A stretch of DNA of 28,785 nucleotides, from assembly GCA_913046335.1 (NCBI GenBank), contig CAJWSU010000016.1, forward strand, positions 1 to 28,785. Reading direction: 5' to 3'. Shown here piece by piece: positions 16,085-22,857 of the stretch. Under the pieces are notes generated by a model. It had not been told where the DNA came from and searched no databases. It saw only the letters and a list, made by a program, of their open reading frames with translations. This DNA is from TMED109 sp002684605. GTDB lineage: Bacteria; Pseudomonadota; Alphaproteobacteria; TMED109. Each line of letters opens with the position of its first letter. Position 1 is the stretch's first letter. The translations under genes and the position numbers were made by a program.

Positions 16085-17770
16085 ATGTTTGATTTATTAA
16101 TTAAGAATGCAAAGATTATTGATGGAACAGGTTTGCCATCTTTTACTGGAGATATAGCAATAGAAGATGGCATTATTGTTGATAGAGGAAATAATTTAGG
16201 TAAAGCGAAGTCCATAATAGATGCACAAGGTTTAACTTTAGTACCAGGCTTTATAGATAGTCATACGCATTATGATGCTCAATTAACTTGGGACCCATGG
16301 GCGAATCCCTCACCTAAACTAGGAGTGACTACAGTTGTTATTGGTAATTGTGGATTTACTATAGCACCTTGTAAACCTGAACACCGTGACTTGACTATGA
16401 GAAATCTTACTAATGTTGAAGGAATGTCTTTAGATGTCTTAAGGCAAGGAATAGTTTGGAACTTTGAAACATTCCCTGAGTATCTTGATTTTATAGAAAA
16501 TAGAGGAGTGGGCCCAAATGTTGCGGCTTATGTTGGTCACTCATCTGTGAGAGTTTATGTTATGGGAGAAGATGCTTTAACTAGAAAAGCTACAGATACA
16601 GAAATATTAGAAATGCAAGAAATAGTAAAAGAATCTATGATGAGTGGTGGATTAGGTTTTGCTACATCTACTTTTGAGGGACATAATGGAGAAAATGGTG
16701 TTCCCATGCCTTCTAGATTAGCAGATGATAAAGAAATGCATAGTATCATAATGGCAATGTCTTCCTTTGGAAGAGGAATATTTATGCTAACGAGAGGTTC
16801 TAGTACTTCAATTGATAAAATTCAAAATTGGATGAAAAATTCTAATAGACCTGCAGTCGTAGCGGCTCTACTGCATAACCCATTATCTGATAATTCCACA
16901 TTTAAGGTTTTAGAAGATATTTCTAAGGCAACAGATAAAGGTATAGAGATGTGGGGACAAGTATCTTGTAGACCTCTTTCTATGGAATTTACAATGAAAT
17001 CACCATATTTATTTGAAGGTATACATTCTTGGAGGCCTGCAATGGAATGCTCTTCATTAGATCTATATGAAAAAGTATTGGCAGATAATAATTTTCGTGA
17101 AACGTTATTAAATGAAATTGAAAATGATGCTCAGGTAAGATTATTTAATGGTGATTGGGATAAAATAATAGTTAGAGAAGTTAATAATAAAAAATATGAG
17201 AATTTAGAAGGACGGTCTATTAATGAGATTGCATTAGATGCTAATGTAAATCCTTTAGATTGGCTTTTAGATCATTCTCTTAGTGTAAATGGAATGGATA
17301 CTCTCTTTATCGCAATGTTATTAAATAGTGATGAAAAAGCTGTTGGAAAATTACTAAAACATCCTCGGTCTAATATTACATTATCAGATGCTGGAGCACA
17401 CTTAACATTTTTTAATGATGCTGGGTATGGACTGTATATGCTTCAAAGGTGGGTTAGAGAAAATAAACTTATGTCGATTGAAGAAGCAATTTATAATTTA
17501 ACTGGTAAGCAGGCTGATATTTATAGAATTGATCAAAGAGGAAGATTAGTACCTGGACAATATGCTGATATGATGTTGTTTGATCCTGAAGAAGTAGCCG
17601 TTTCACAATCATACAGAGTAAGTGATCTTCCAGGAGGTGGAAGTCGTTTAAATATCGATGGTAAAGGAATTAAAGGAGTATGGATAAACGGAAAAAGAGT
17701 ATTAGAGGATGGTGATATAATAAATAAAAACAATTTACCAGGTAAGGTGATTAGAGGTTTTCACGCTTAA
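16085..17770 (+). CDS. Amidohydrolase of the D-aminoacylase (N-acyl-D-amino-acid deacylase) family
   Basis: A 561-residue metal-dependent hydrolase. The N-terminal beta-sandwich start (LLIKNAKIIDGTG), metal-binding HTHYD at 60-64, Cys89 in IGNCGFTIAPC (the Cys that ligates zinc in D-aminoacylases), His152 in VGHSSVR, and Asp435 in LSDAGAH are all in place, followed by LTGKQADIYRIDQRGRLVPGQYADMMLFDPE and a C-terminal WINGKRV strand. No signal peptide is seen, so it is cytoplasmic. Substrates may be N-acyl-D-amino acids or related amides or cyclic ureides; the exact one cannot be read from sequence. It lies 39 bases after the exported GlcG-like gene. The ribosome site is weak: AGGA near 16067, about 14 bases before the ATG. 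Confidence 0.85.
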   Translation: MFDLLIKNAKIIDGTGLPSFTGDIAIEDGIIVDRGNNLGKAKSIIDAQGLTLVPGFIDSHTHYDAQLTWDPWANPSPKLGVTTVVIGNCGFTIAPCKPEHRDLTMRNLTNVEGMSLDVLRQGIVWNFETFPEYLDFIENRGVGPNVAAYVGHSSVRVYVMGEDALTRKATDTEILEMQEIVKESMMSGGLGFATSTFEGHNGENGVPMPSRLADDKEMHSIIMAMSSFGRGIFMLTRGSSTSIDKIQNWMKNSNRPAVVAALLHNPLSDNSTFKVLEDISKATDKGIEMWGQVSCRPLSMEFTMKSPYLFEGIHSWRPAMECSSLDLYEKVLADNNFRETLLNEIENDAQVRLFNGDWDKIIVREVNNKKYENLEGRSINEIALDANVNPLDWLLDHSLSVNGMDTLFIAMLLNSDEKAVGKLLKHPRSNITLSDAGAHLTFFNDAGYGLYMLQRWVRENKLMSIEEAIYNLTGKQADIYRIDQRGRLVPGQYADMMLFDPEEVAVSQSYRVSDLPGGGSRLNIDGKGIKGVWINGKRVLEDGDIINKNNLPGKVIRGFHA

Positions 17771-17779
17771 TATTTTTAT

Positions 17780-17809
17780 TGAAAGAGGTTATTTACATAA
17801 CCTCTTTCA
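17780..17809. terminator. 13-bp perfect hairpin between convergent genes
   Basis: TGAAAGAGGTTAT and its exact complement ATAACCTCTTTCA flank a TTAC loop, 9 bases after the amidohydrolase stop and 12 bases before the membrane-protein stop on the other strand. It is well placed to be a shared bidirectional terminator, but neither side has a clean U-run, so it may act with other factors or protect the 3' ends. Confidence 0.6.
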
Positions 17810-17821
17810 GAGTAAATATTA

Positions 17822-18418
17822 TCACCATATATTTTGTGCAGAGGCCATTGCAAAAAGCATAGGTATAGATAATAGAGTGTTAGTTCTGCTAAAAAGCATA
17901 GCAGTTCTAGCTGAAGCCACTTTAGTATCTGGATCCGTTTCTACCATACCTAAAGCTCTTTTTTGATTTGGCCATATAACAAACCAAACATTTATAAACA
18001 TAATTGTACCTAACCACATGCCTATTCCTATGGCAGTGTGTTTAGCAACTCCATCCATAATCCCTAAAGTCATAGCTTGTATTAAGTAACCATTTACATG
18101 TGCTACCAATAAACCTGTAATTATAGTTGCCATGGCTCCCCATCTAAACCAAAATAAGGCAGCTGGAGCGATTACTTTTCCAATAGCTGGTTTTTGATCA
18201 TCTGGAATTTTTGGCATATTTGGTATTTGTACAAAGTTAAAATACCACAGTAATCCTATCCACATTATTCCAGCAAGAACATGAACATATCTTAATATTA
18301 AGGACCAAAAAGCAGTATCAATCGCTCCCCCTGTAGAAAGATAATAAAGAACAAATAAAATAGTAAGAGCAATACCTGCCCCAATAGTTTTTTCAAGTGA
18401 CGTAAGAATATTAGCCAT
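17822..18418 (-). CDS. PuuD-like (DUF989/COG3748) integral membrane protein without a cytochrome c domain
   Basis: A 198-residue membrane protein with about five hydrophobic segments: near residues 10-30, 38-62, 86-108, 124-152 and 178-195. LRYVHVLAGIMWIGLLWYFN and VWFVIWPNQKRALG match the membrane part of PuuD-type urate hydroxylases, which in characterised members carry an additional C-terminal cytochrome c-like domain. That domain (CXXCH) is absent here; the protein ends soon after the last helix. His46 and His126 are candidates for haem or metal ligands. GGGAGG precedes the ATG as an excellent ribosome site. It is divergent from sodN with a shared 170-base intergenic region. No other purine-degradation gene is in the window, so a urate-oxidising role is unproven. 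Confidence 0.7.
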   Translation of the reverse strand: MANILTSLEKTIGAGIALTILFVLYYLSTGGAIDTAFWSLILRYVHVLAGIMWIGLLWYFNFVQIPNMPKIPDDQKPAIGKVIAPAALFWFRWGAMATIITGLLVAHVNGYLIQAMTLGIMDGVAKHTAIGIGMWLGTIMFINVWFVIWPNQKRALGMVETDPDTKVASARTAMLFSRTNTLLSIPMLFAMASAQNIW

Positions 18419-18511
18419 TGATTTCCTCCCTTTTTTTTTTATATGTAATACATACTTAATTAATAGTAAAATTATAAATAGATTATATAAACAAAATTTT
18501 ATTTTATAAAA

Positions 18512-18534
18512 TTGCGATTGACTTTCAGTCGCAA
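18512..18534. promoter_or_regulatory. Fur-family-like inverted repeat upstream of sodN
   Basis: Arms TTGCGATTGA (18512-18521) and TCAGTCGCAA (18525-18534) are complementary at 9 of 10 positions around CTT. The inner TGA-N3-TCA and outer TGCGA...TCGCA are the layout of alphaproteobacterial Fur/Mur boxes and are related in form to the Nur box of Streptomyces. It contains a TTGACT that could act as -35 (18518-18523), with a TAATTA 18 bases on (18542-18547), so binding would block the sodN promoter. It also lies 94 bases upstream of the divergent membrane-protein gene. Confidence 0.5.
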
Positions 18535-18588
18535 CTGTAATTAATTATGCTTTTTATTCTTAACAAATTTATAAAAAAGGTAAGTAAA

Positions 18589-19104
18589 ATGATTTTTTCA
18601 ACATTCAAAATAATAGATAACTTAATCAAATTTAATAGAGTAAAGGCTCATTGTGATATTCCTTGTGGAATATATGATCCTATTCCAGCACAAATAGCAG
18701 CAATGACAATGGCAAGAATGACAGATACTATAATAGAACTAAAAGAGCATGAAGCTAAAGAACATGATGATGCTAGAGATATGCATTACAATAATAAGAT
18801 CTCTAGAATGATCAGTGAAAAAGATCGTTCTGCTGAAATTGTAAAGCATGAAATCAGAATAATTTGGGGAGATTTTTTCAAAGAGCCTCAATTTAAAAGT
18901 TATCCTGAGTTACATAATTTAGTTCATGAAATCATGTTATTAACTTCTAAATGTAAACAAACTATTGATCAAAAATCTTCCAGGGATCTGGTAGAAAAAA
19001 TAAATAGATTTGCAGAAATATTTTGGAAAATAAAAGAAGTCGAATATTCAAGGGTTAAGTTCCATTGTAAACCTAATTTAGAGATTGTTTTTCCAAAATT
19101 TTAA
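18589..19104 (+). CDS. sodN: Nickel superoxide dismutase precursor
   Basis: A 171-residue Ni-SOD, which dismutates superoxide to oxygen and hydrogen peroxide. The Ni-hook begins at residue 21 with HCDIPCGIY: after removal of a 20-residue basic propeptide, His1, Cys2 and Cys6 ligate nickel and Tyr9 gates the site. The C-terminal four-helix part matches the family well: EIRIIWGDFFKEPQFKSYPELHNLVHEIMLLTSKCKQTID and INRFAEIFWKIKEVE. The mature chain (151 residues) is longer than the 117 of Streptomyces, with extra sequence after the IFWKIKE block and around the first helix. I chose the ATG at 18589 (AAAGG 8 bases upstream) over an in-frame ATG at 18547. The propeptide is not a hydrophobic signal peptide, so the enzyme is probably cytoplasmic. 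The processing protease gene lies downstream on the opposite strand. Confidence 0.93.
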   Translation: MIFSTFKIIDNLIKFNRVKAHCDIPCGIYDPIPAQIAAMTMARMTDTIIELKEHEAKEHDDARDMHYNNKISRMISEKDRSAEIVKHEIRIIWGDFFKEPQFKSYPELHNLVHEIMLLTSKCKQTIDQKSSRDLVEKINRFAEIFWKIKEVEYSRVKFHCKPNLEIVFPKF

Positions 19105-19122
19105 TAAAGTAAAGGACGTATT

Positions 19123-19254
19123 ATGAAAATTATTTTAATGATTTCGTGCATTCTTATGTTTTTTATAAGCTTATCATTTGCACACGATAATAGCCATTCT
19201 TCCAATGAAGAGAATAAACATGAACATGCTCATGAAAGCAATAAAGACATTTAA
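19123..19254 (+). CDS. 43-residue exported His-rich peptide, candidate metal-binding
   Basis: A short gene. Residues 1-20 are a typical signal peptide (MKII start, hydrophobic core, SLSFA before the cut). The predicted mature peptide of 23 residues starts with His and contains five His (21, 25, 33, 35, 37), including a HEHAH cluster, plus several Glu, Asp and Asn. An AAAGGA ribosome site at 19111-19116 is ideally spaced from the ATG, and the gene lies 18 bases after sodN, so it is very likely translated from the same mRNA. A His-rich exported peptide next to a nickel enzyme suggests binding of nickel or another divalent metal in the periplasm; this is inference. SodN itself should be cytoplasmic, so direct metal handover is not obvious. 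I know no named family for it. Confidence 0.7.
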   Translation: MKIILMISCILMFFISLSFAHDNSHSSNEENKHEHAHESNKDI

Positions 19255-19256
19255 TT

Positions 19257-19559
19257 TTAAGTTTTATGTTTGTTTTTTACATGAATTAAAGGAAATCCTT
19301 TAATTTGAGAAAATTTAATTGGCCCTAGCATTTCTTGTGAAATGCTAAGGCTATTATTTCCTTTAACATATATTACTTTTTTTTGTGAATTTACACTGGA
19401 TATTTTTTTTATTAACAAGCCTAGTGATGAATGCATAAATATAACATTCTTATTCTTTTTAATCATCATATTAAGTATTGGTTTTATTGCTACTATGTAA
19501 TCGTTATGATTATATTCAGGTTGCATACTAGCACCTTCTATTTTGAGAATATTAATCAT
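19257..19559 (-). CDS. sodX: Nickel-type superoxide dismutase maturation protease SodX (S26/S24-like)
   Basis: A 100-residue signal peptidase-like protease expected to remove the SodN propeptide and expose the nickel-binding His. The nucleophile is Ser11 in EGASMQPEYNHNDYI, the equivalent of the GxSMxPT box. The general base is Lys51 or Lys52 in GLLIKKI. Box E appears as VKGNNSLSISQEMLGPI, with Asn where many relatives have Asp. It lacks the N-terminal membrane anchor of ordinary signal peptidases, in keeping with a cytoplasmic SodX. Its ATG overlaps the 3' end of the hydroxypyruvate isomerase-like gene by 8 bases, so the two are translationally coupled, while sodN is on the opposite, convergent strand. 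The identification rests on both motifs and proximity to sodN. Confidence 0.85.
   Translation of the reverse strand: MINILKIEGASMQPEYNHNDYIVAIKPILNMMIKKNKNVIFMHSSLGLLIKKISSVNSQKKVIYVKGNNSLSISQEMLGPIKFSQIKGFPLIHVKNKHKT
19284..19352 (+). terminator. Two inverted repeats inside sodX, candidate 3' end of sodN transcripts
   Basis: The first hairpin pairs AATTAAAGG (19284-19292) with CCTTTAATT (19297-19305) around AAAT. The second pairs TAGCATTTC (19326-19334) with GAAATGCTA (19339-19347) around TTGT, and extends outward by GGCC/GGCT after one C-A mismatch. The second is followed on the plus strand by a T-rich stretch (19352-19364). They lie 30-100 bases after the His-rich peptide stop, within the antisense sodX coding region. 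Confidence 0.35.
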
Positions 19560-20349
19560 TTATTTCACTATTAATACCAAAATTAATAGCCCATTTTAAA
19601 CTGTTTTTAGTATGATTTAAGGGTTTGTATTCACAACCTATATAACCATTATAATCTAAATTATTTATTAAATTAAAAATATAATTATAATTTATTTCTC
19701 CAGTACCTGGCTCACTTCTACAGGGAGGAGATGCGATTTGAATATGTTCTGTATATTTTATACTTCTCTTTATTATATTAGTTAGGTCTCCACTCATAAT
19801 TTGTGCATGATATAAGTCTAATTGAAGTTTAAGTTTGGGATGATTTATTTCTTTTATTATATCGAGTGCATCATCAACATAGTTTAAATGATAGTTTGGA
19901 ATATCGCGATCATTTATTGGTTCTATAAGAGCAGTGATATTATGTTTAGAACAAGATTTTGCAGCATAGTGAAGGTTTTCTTTAAAGATATCTCTAGCTT
20001 TGTTATGCATATTATTTTTTGTATTTATTCCTGGCATGACATGTATAAAGGGACAATTCAATTGTGATGCATATTCAATTGAAAGCTCAAATTTTTCTTT
20101 AAATTCACTTTCTCTACCTACAATAGATGCTATTCCTCGCTCACCATTTTCCCATGAACCTGGATAGGCATTAAATAGTATAAGTTTTTGCTTTGCCTCC
20201 TCTAACCATTCTTTTATGCTATTTATTTTATATTCATATGGAAATAAAAATTCAACTGCTTTAAAACCTAAAACAGAGGACGCATTAAATCTTTTTTCAA
20301 AGGGAAGTTCATTAAATAGAAATGACAAATTTGCAGAAAGCTTAATCAT
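19552..20349 (-). CDS. Hydroxypyruvate isomerase family protein (Hyi/OtnI-like)
   Basis: A 265-residue TIM-barrel isomerase of the xylose-isomerase-like superfamily. It matches the Hyi family from the first strand (KLSANLSFLFNELPFEKRFNAS) through GFKAVEFLFPYEY and ENGERGIA. The two catalytic glutamates sit at Glu143 in LIEPINDRDIPNYHL and Glu240 in GCEYKP, the same positions as E142 and E240 of E. coli Hyi. The reaction is isomerisation of hydroxypyruvate to tartronate semialdehyde, or of 2-oxo-tetronate as in OtnI; sequence alone does not separate them, and no glyoxylate carboligase or tartronate semialdehyde reductase gene is nearby. It is first in a two-gene unit with sodX, which begins within its last codons; no metabolic reason for this is evident. 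Confidence 0.87.
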   Translation of the reverse strand: MIKLSANLSFLFNELPFEKRFNASSVLGFKAVEFLFPYEYKINSIKEWLEEAKQKLILFNAYPGSWENGERGIASIVGRESEFKEKFELSIEYASQLNCPFIHVMPGINTKNNMHNKARDIFKENLHYAAKSCSKHNITALIEPINDRDIPNYHLNYVDDALDIIKEINHPKLKLQLDLYHAQIMSGDLTNIIKRSIKYTEHIQIASPPCRSEPGTGEINYNYIFNLINNLDYNGYIGCEYKPLNHTKNSLKWAINFGINSEIND

Positions 20350-20401
20350 AATGCATTATGCAAGATGTTAAGATAACCATCAATATTAATATGGAAAAAA
20401 A

Positions 20402-20941
20402 TTGATCAGAATTATTATTACCATACCTTTTTTAGTACTTTTAAATTTTCAGCTGGTTTTTGCAGATACTATTAATATTCCAGAAGATGCCGAGAAAATA
20501 TCCCTTGTAGGTGAATATATCGAAAAAATAGATGTGAATGAAATAACTCTTGGTGATACTAAAGTTGCTATGGCTAGTTTTTCAGCCTTTATTATTACTG
20601 AAAACTCATTAAATGGTGGGTTTATAGATTGCAAGGTTACAGCGTATGCGGCGCCTGGCAGAGGTTTTAGTTGTGGTTTTTCACAAATGGAAAATGTTAG
20701 CGGTTACTGTGTGCTTAAAGACAAGAGTGGAGATACCATAGTAGCTAAATTAGAATGTTCTAGTGGTGCAACATCTACTGTAGATGTGAGATGTGAAGGT
20801 AAAATAGATTTTATGTCGGGAGTAGGAAAATATGCTGGTGTTTCTGGCACAGCCAGAGTTCACATGGAACAAATATTTACTCCAGGTAAAAGTTCTATTG
20901 AATTAACAGGTTGGTGGAGACTTCCAGTTCAGCCCTTATAA
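20402..20941 (+). CDS. Exported protein of unknown function, five cysteines
   Basis: A 179-residue protein I do not recognise. It begins with a TTG codon preceded by GGAAAAAA; an ATG at 20391 is out of frame. Residues 1-21 form a signal peptide (cleavage after LVFA), so it is periplasmic or secreted. The mature part is beta-rich, with many short alternating stretches, and has cysteines at 77, 91, 103, 119 and 131, an odd number. The segment GVGKYAGVSGTARV near 140-152 recalls the glycine-rich turn seen in several small beta-barrel proteins, such as allene oxide cyclase or dirigent-like folds; this is a weak resemblance, not an assignment. It ends in a WWRLPVQP tail. It is divergent from the Hyi-like gene (52-base gap) and convergent with the prenyl synthase gene (11-base gap). 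Confidence 0.7.
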   Translation: MIRIIITIPFLVLLNFQLVFADTINIPEDAEKISLVGEYIEKIDVNEITLGDTKVAMASFSAFIITENSLNGGFIDCKVTAYAAPGRGFSCGFSQMENVSGYCVLKDKSGDTIVAKLECSSGATSTVDVRCEGKIDFMSGVGKYAGVSGTARVHMEQIFTPGKSSIELTGWWRLPVQPL

Positions 20942-20952
20942 AGTTGCAAATA

Positions 20953-21939
20953 TTATTTTTTCCTATTAACCGCTATGAATGCAAGTGATTCTAATGCTAG
21001 CTTAGCTTCTGATTGAGGAAATATTTCTAATGATTTTATAGCTTCCATACTATATTTTTTAGCAAGAGTAAGGGTTGAGCTAATTCCATGGTATTTATTT
21101 ATTAGTTCAATTGCTTTATTTAAGTCGCCACTAGATTGCTCTAGATCTTCAATAGTTTTTTTCCAAAAAGCTTTTTCTTCTAGGTTTGATTTTTCTAAGC
21201 TTATAATAACAGGAAGTGTCATTTTTCCTTCCCTAAAGTCATCACCAATACTTTTATCTAGAGCAGAAGTTCCTGCATAATCAAGAGCATCATCTATAAG
21301 TTGAAAAGCTATTCCTAATTTTTGGCCATATGTTTTAAGAGATTTTTGAATTATATCTTTTTCTTCAGATAAGATTGCACTTATCTCTGATGCTGCGGAA
21401 AATAAACTAGCTGTTTTATTTTCAATAATTTTCATATACAATTCTTGATTAGTAGAAGAATCATTTATAGTTGTAAGTTGCAAAACTTCTCCTTGAGCTA
21501 TTGTAGAAGAAGCTTTGGACAAGACTTCTAAAATGTGTTTAGAACCATATTGAACCATTAATTCAAAGGCACGAGAAAACAAAAAATCACCAACTAGAAC
21601 ACTAGTTTTATTTCCAAAAATATCATTAGCAGTTGCTACACCTCTTCTTATCTTACTTTCATCTATAACGTCATCATGAAGTAAGGTTGCCGTATGAATA
21701 AATTCAACACAAGCAGCTAAAAATAGTTGATTTTTACCGCTATAGTTAAATAACCTAGAGCTTAATAATGTAACCATTGGTCGGATTCTTTTTCCTCCTG
21801 AAGCTAATATATGTTTTGATAAATCCTTTATAAGAGGCACTTCATTTCCAATATTATCAATAATAATATTGTTAACTTCTTGTAAATCTGTAAATAAGAT
21901 TTTTTGAATTTCTTGAATGCTTTGGTATGAATTGTCCAT
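20953..21939 (-). CDS. Long-chain polyprenyl diphosphate synthase (ubiquinone side chain)
   Basis: A 328-residue trans-prenyltransferase that elongates isopentenyl units to the side chain of ubiquinone. The first Asp-rich motif is DDVID (89-93) in HTATLLHDDVIDESKIRRG, and the second is in FQLIDDALDYAG (213-223). GGKRIRP near residue 50 binds diphosphate. The residue five before the first Asp is Ala84, small, which permits long products; in alphaproteobacteria these are usually C50 (decaprenyl), but length cannot be fixed from sequence. It is divergent from the TrmN6-like methyltransferase gene. This order (prenyl synthase divergent from methyltransferase, S49 peptidase, glyQ, glyS) is one I associate with alphaproteobacteria. 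Confidence 0.92.
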   Translation of the reverse strand: MDNSYQSIQEIQKILFTDLQEVNNIIIDNIGNEVPLIKDLSKHILASGGKRIRPMVTLLSSRLFNYSGKNQLFLAACVEFIHTATLLHDDVIDESKIRRGVATANDIFGNKTSVLVGDFLFSRAFELMVQYGSKHILEVLSKASSTIAQGEVLQLTTINDSSTNQELYMKIIENKTASLFSAASEISAILSEEKDIIQKSLKTYGQKLGIAFQLIDDALDYAGTSALDKSIGDDFREGKMTLPVIISLEKSNLEEKAFWKKTIEDLEQSSGDLNKAIELINKYHGISSTLTLAKKYSMEAIKSLEIFPQSEAKLALESLAFIAVNRKK

Positions 21940-21968
21940 AGTGCTATTACTCTTATTCCATCTTTGAT

Positions 21969-21977
21969 ATTATAACA
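21969..21977 (-). promoter_or_regulatory. Candidate extended -10 promoter of the prenyl synthase gene
   Basis: On the minus strand TGTTATAAT reads as an extended -10 (TGnTATAAT), about 30 bases upstream of the synthase ATG. There is no good -35, which extended -10 promoters may not need. The rest of this 136-base divergent spacer (21940-22075) is nearly pure A/T, including an alternating TA tract near 22025-22036, with no other feature I can support. Confidence 0.4.
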
Positions 21978-22075
21978 TTTATATAGAATATTTTTATATT
22001 CAATATTATTTTATTTAAAGTATAAATATATATATATCTTTAATAAGTATATTAATATTTATATATGGTGAATTT

Positions 22076-22822
22076 GTGACTCAAAATACATTAGAAGTAT
22101 CTAAAAATAAAATTTTGGGTGGAAGTATATCTTTATTCCAACCTAAAAAAGGTTTTCGGGTGAGTATAGACTCAATTTTGTTGTGTTCTTCTATTCAAAG
22201 GTATTCAAATTGTATGGAGTTCGGCACAGGTTCGGGTGTAATACTAGTTTACTTATCTAAAAAATATCCTAATTCTAATATAATAGGTATAGAAAAAAAT
22301 ATAGAATTAGTGGAATTAGCAAAAAGAAACTTATTAGAAAATAAAATAAATAATAACAATACGATGGTTATTTGTAATGATATTTTAAAAAAACCATTTT
22401 TGAATAATTATAATAATACTCTAGATAGAGTAATAATGAATCCGCCTTATTTTAGGATAAATAATGTTATTAAGTCATATAATAATCTTAAAGCATCAGC
22501 ACGTTATGAAAGTAATATAAATCAATGGTTTTTAGCGGCATATAAAAAACTAAAACCTAAAGGTTATATGAATTTTGTATTTAGGAGTGAAGACTTAGAT
22601 TTAGTTTTAAGCAAATTATATAGTTCTTGGGGAGATATGAAAATATTTCCATTATGGCCCAAAGCAAACGTTAAATCTAAGTTAATGATAATGCAAGCAA
22701 GAAAAAATGCTAATTCGGGTGTACAAATATTGCCAGGTCTAATATTACATAATAATGATGGAAGTTATACTGAAGAGTGTAATAGTATACTAAATAATAA
22801 AAGCAATATACAACTAGATTAA
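22076..22822 (+). CDS. TrmN6-like tRNA1(Val) adenine-37 N6-methyltransferase
   Basis: A 248-residue class I SAM-dependent methyltransferase. Motif I is visible as MEFGTGSGVILVYLSKKYP (about 47-65), the acidic loop as IGIEKN, and motif IV as NPPY at 122-125, diagnostic of N6-adenine methyltransferases. The N-terminal lead-in LFQPKKGFRVSIDSILL (20-36) is the usual start of the YfiC/TrmN6 group (FQPxxGyRxxxDsvLL). The likely target is A37 of tRNA1(Val). The frame begins with GTG at 22076 preceded by a weak GGTGA; no in-frame ATG nearby fits better. It is 35 bases upstream of the S49 peptidase gene. Confidence 0.85.
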   Translation: MTQNTLEVSKNKILGGSISLFQPKKGFRVSIDSILLCSSIQRYSNCMEFGTGSGVILVYLSKKYPNSNIIGIEKNIELVELAKRNLLENKINNNNTMVICNDILKKPFLNNYNNTLDRVIMNPPYFRINNVIKSYNNLKASARYESNINQWFLAAYKKLKPKGYMNFVFRSEDLDLVLSKLYSSWGDMKIFPLWPKANVKSKLMIMQARKNANSGVQILPGLILHNNDGSYTEECNSILNNKSNIQLD

Positions 22823-22857
22823 TAAAAATAATTATTTTGAAGAAAAAGGATATCTAT

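Noticed and set aside
18547..18588. Upstream ATG for sodN
   Set aside because: It lies within the putative promoter region and lacks a ribosome site; 18589 gives a 20-residue propeptide before the Ni-hook.
22025..22036. Alternating TA tract upstream of the TrmN6-like gene
   Set aside because: Low-complexity sequence expected in an AT-rich spacer; too short and imperfect to call a repeat element, and promoter elements there cannot be picked with confidence.
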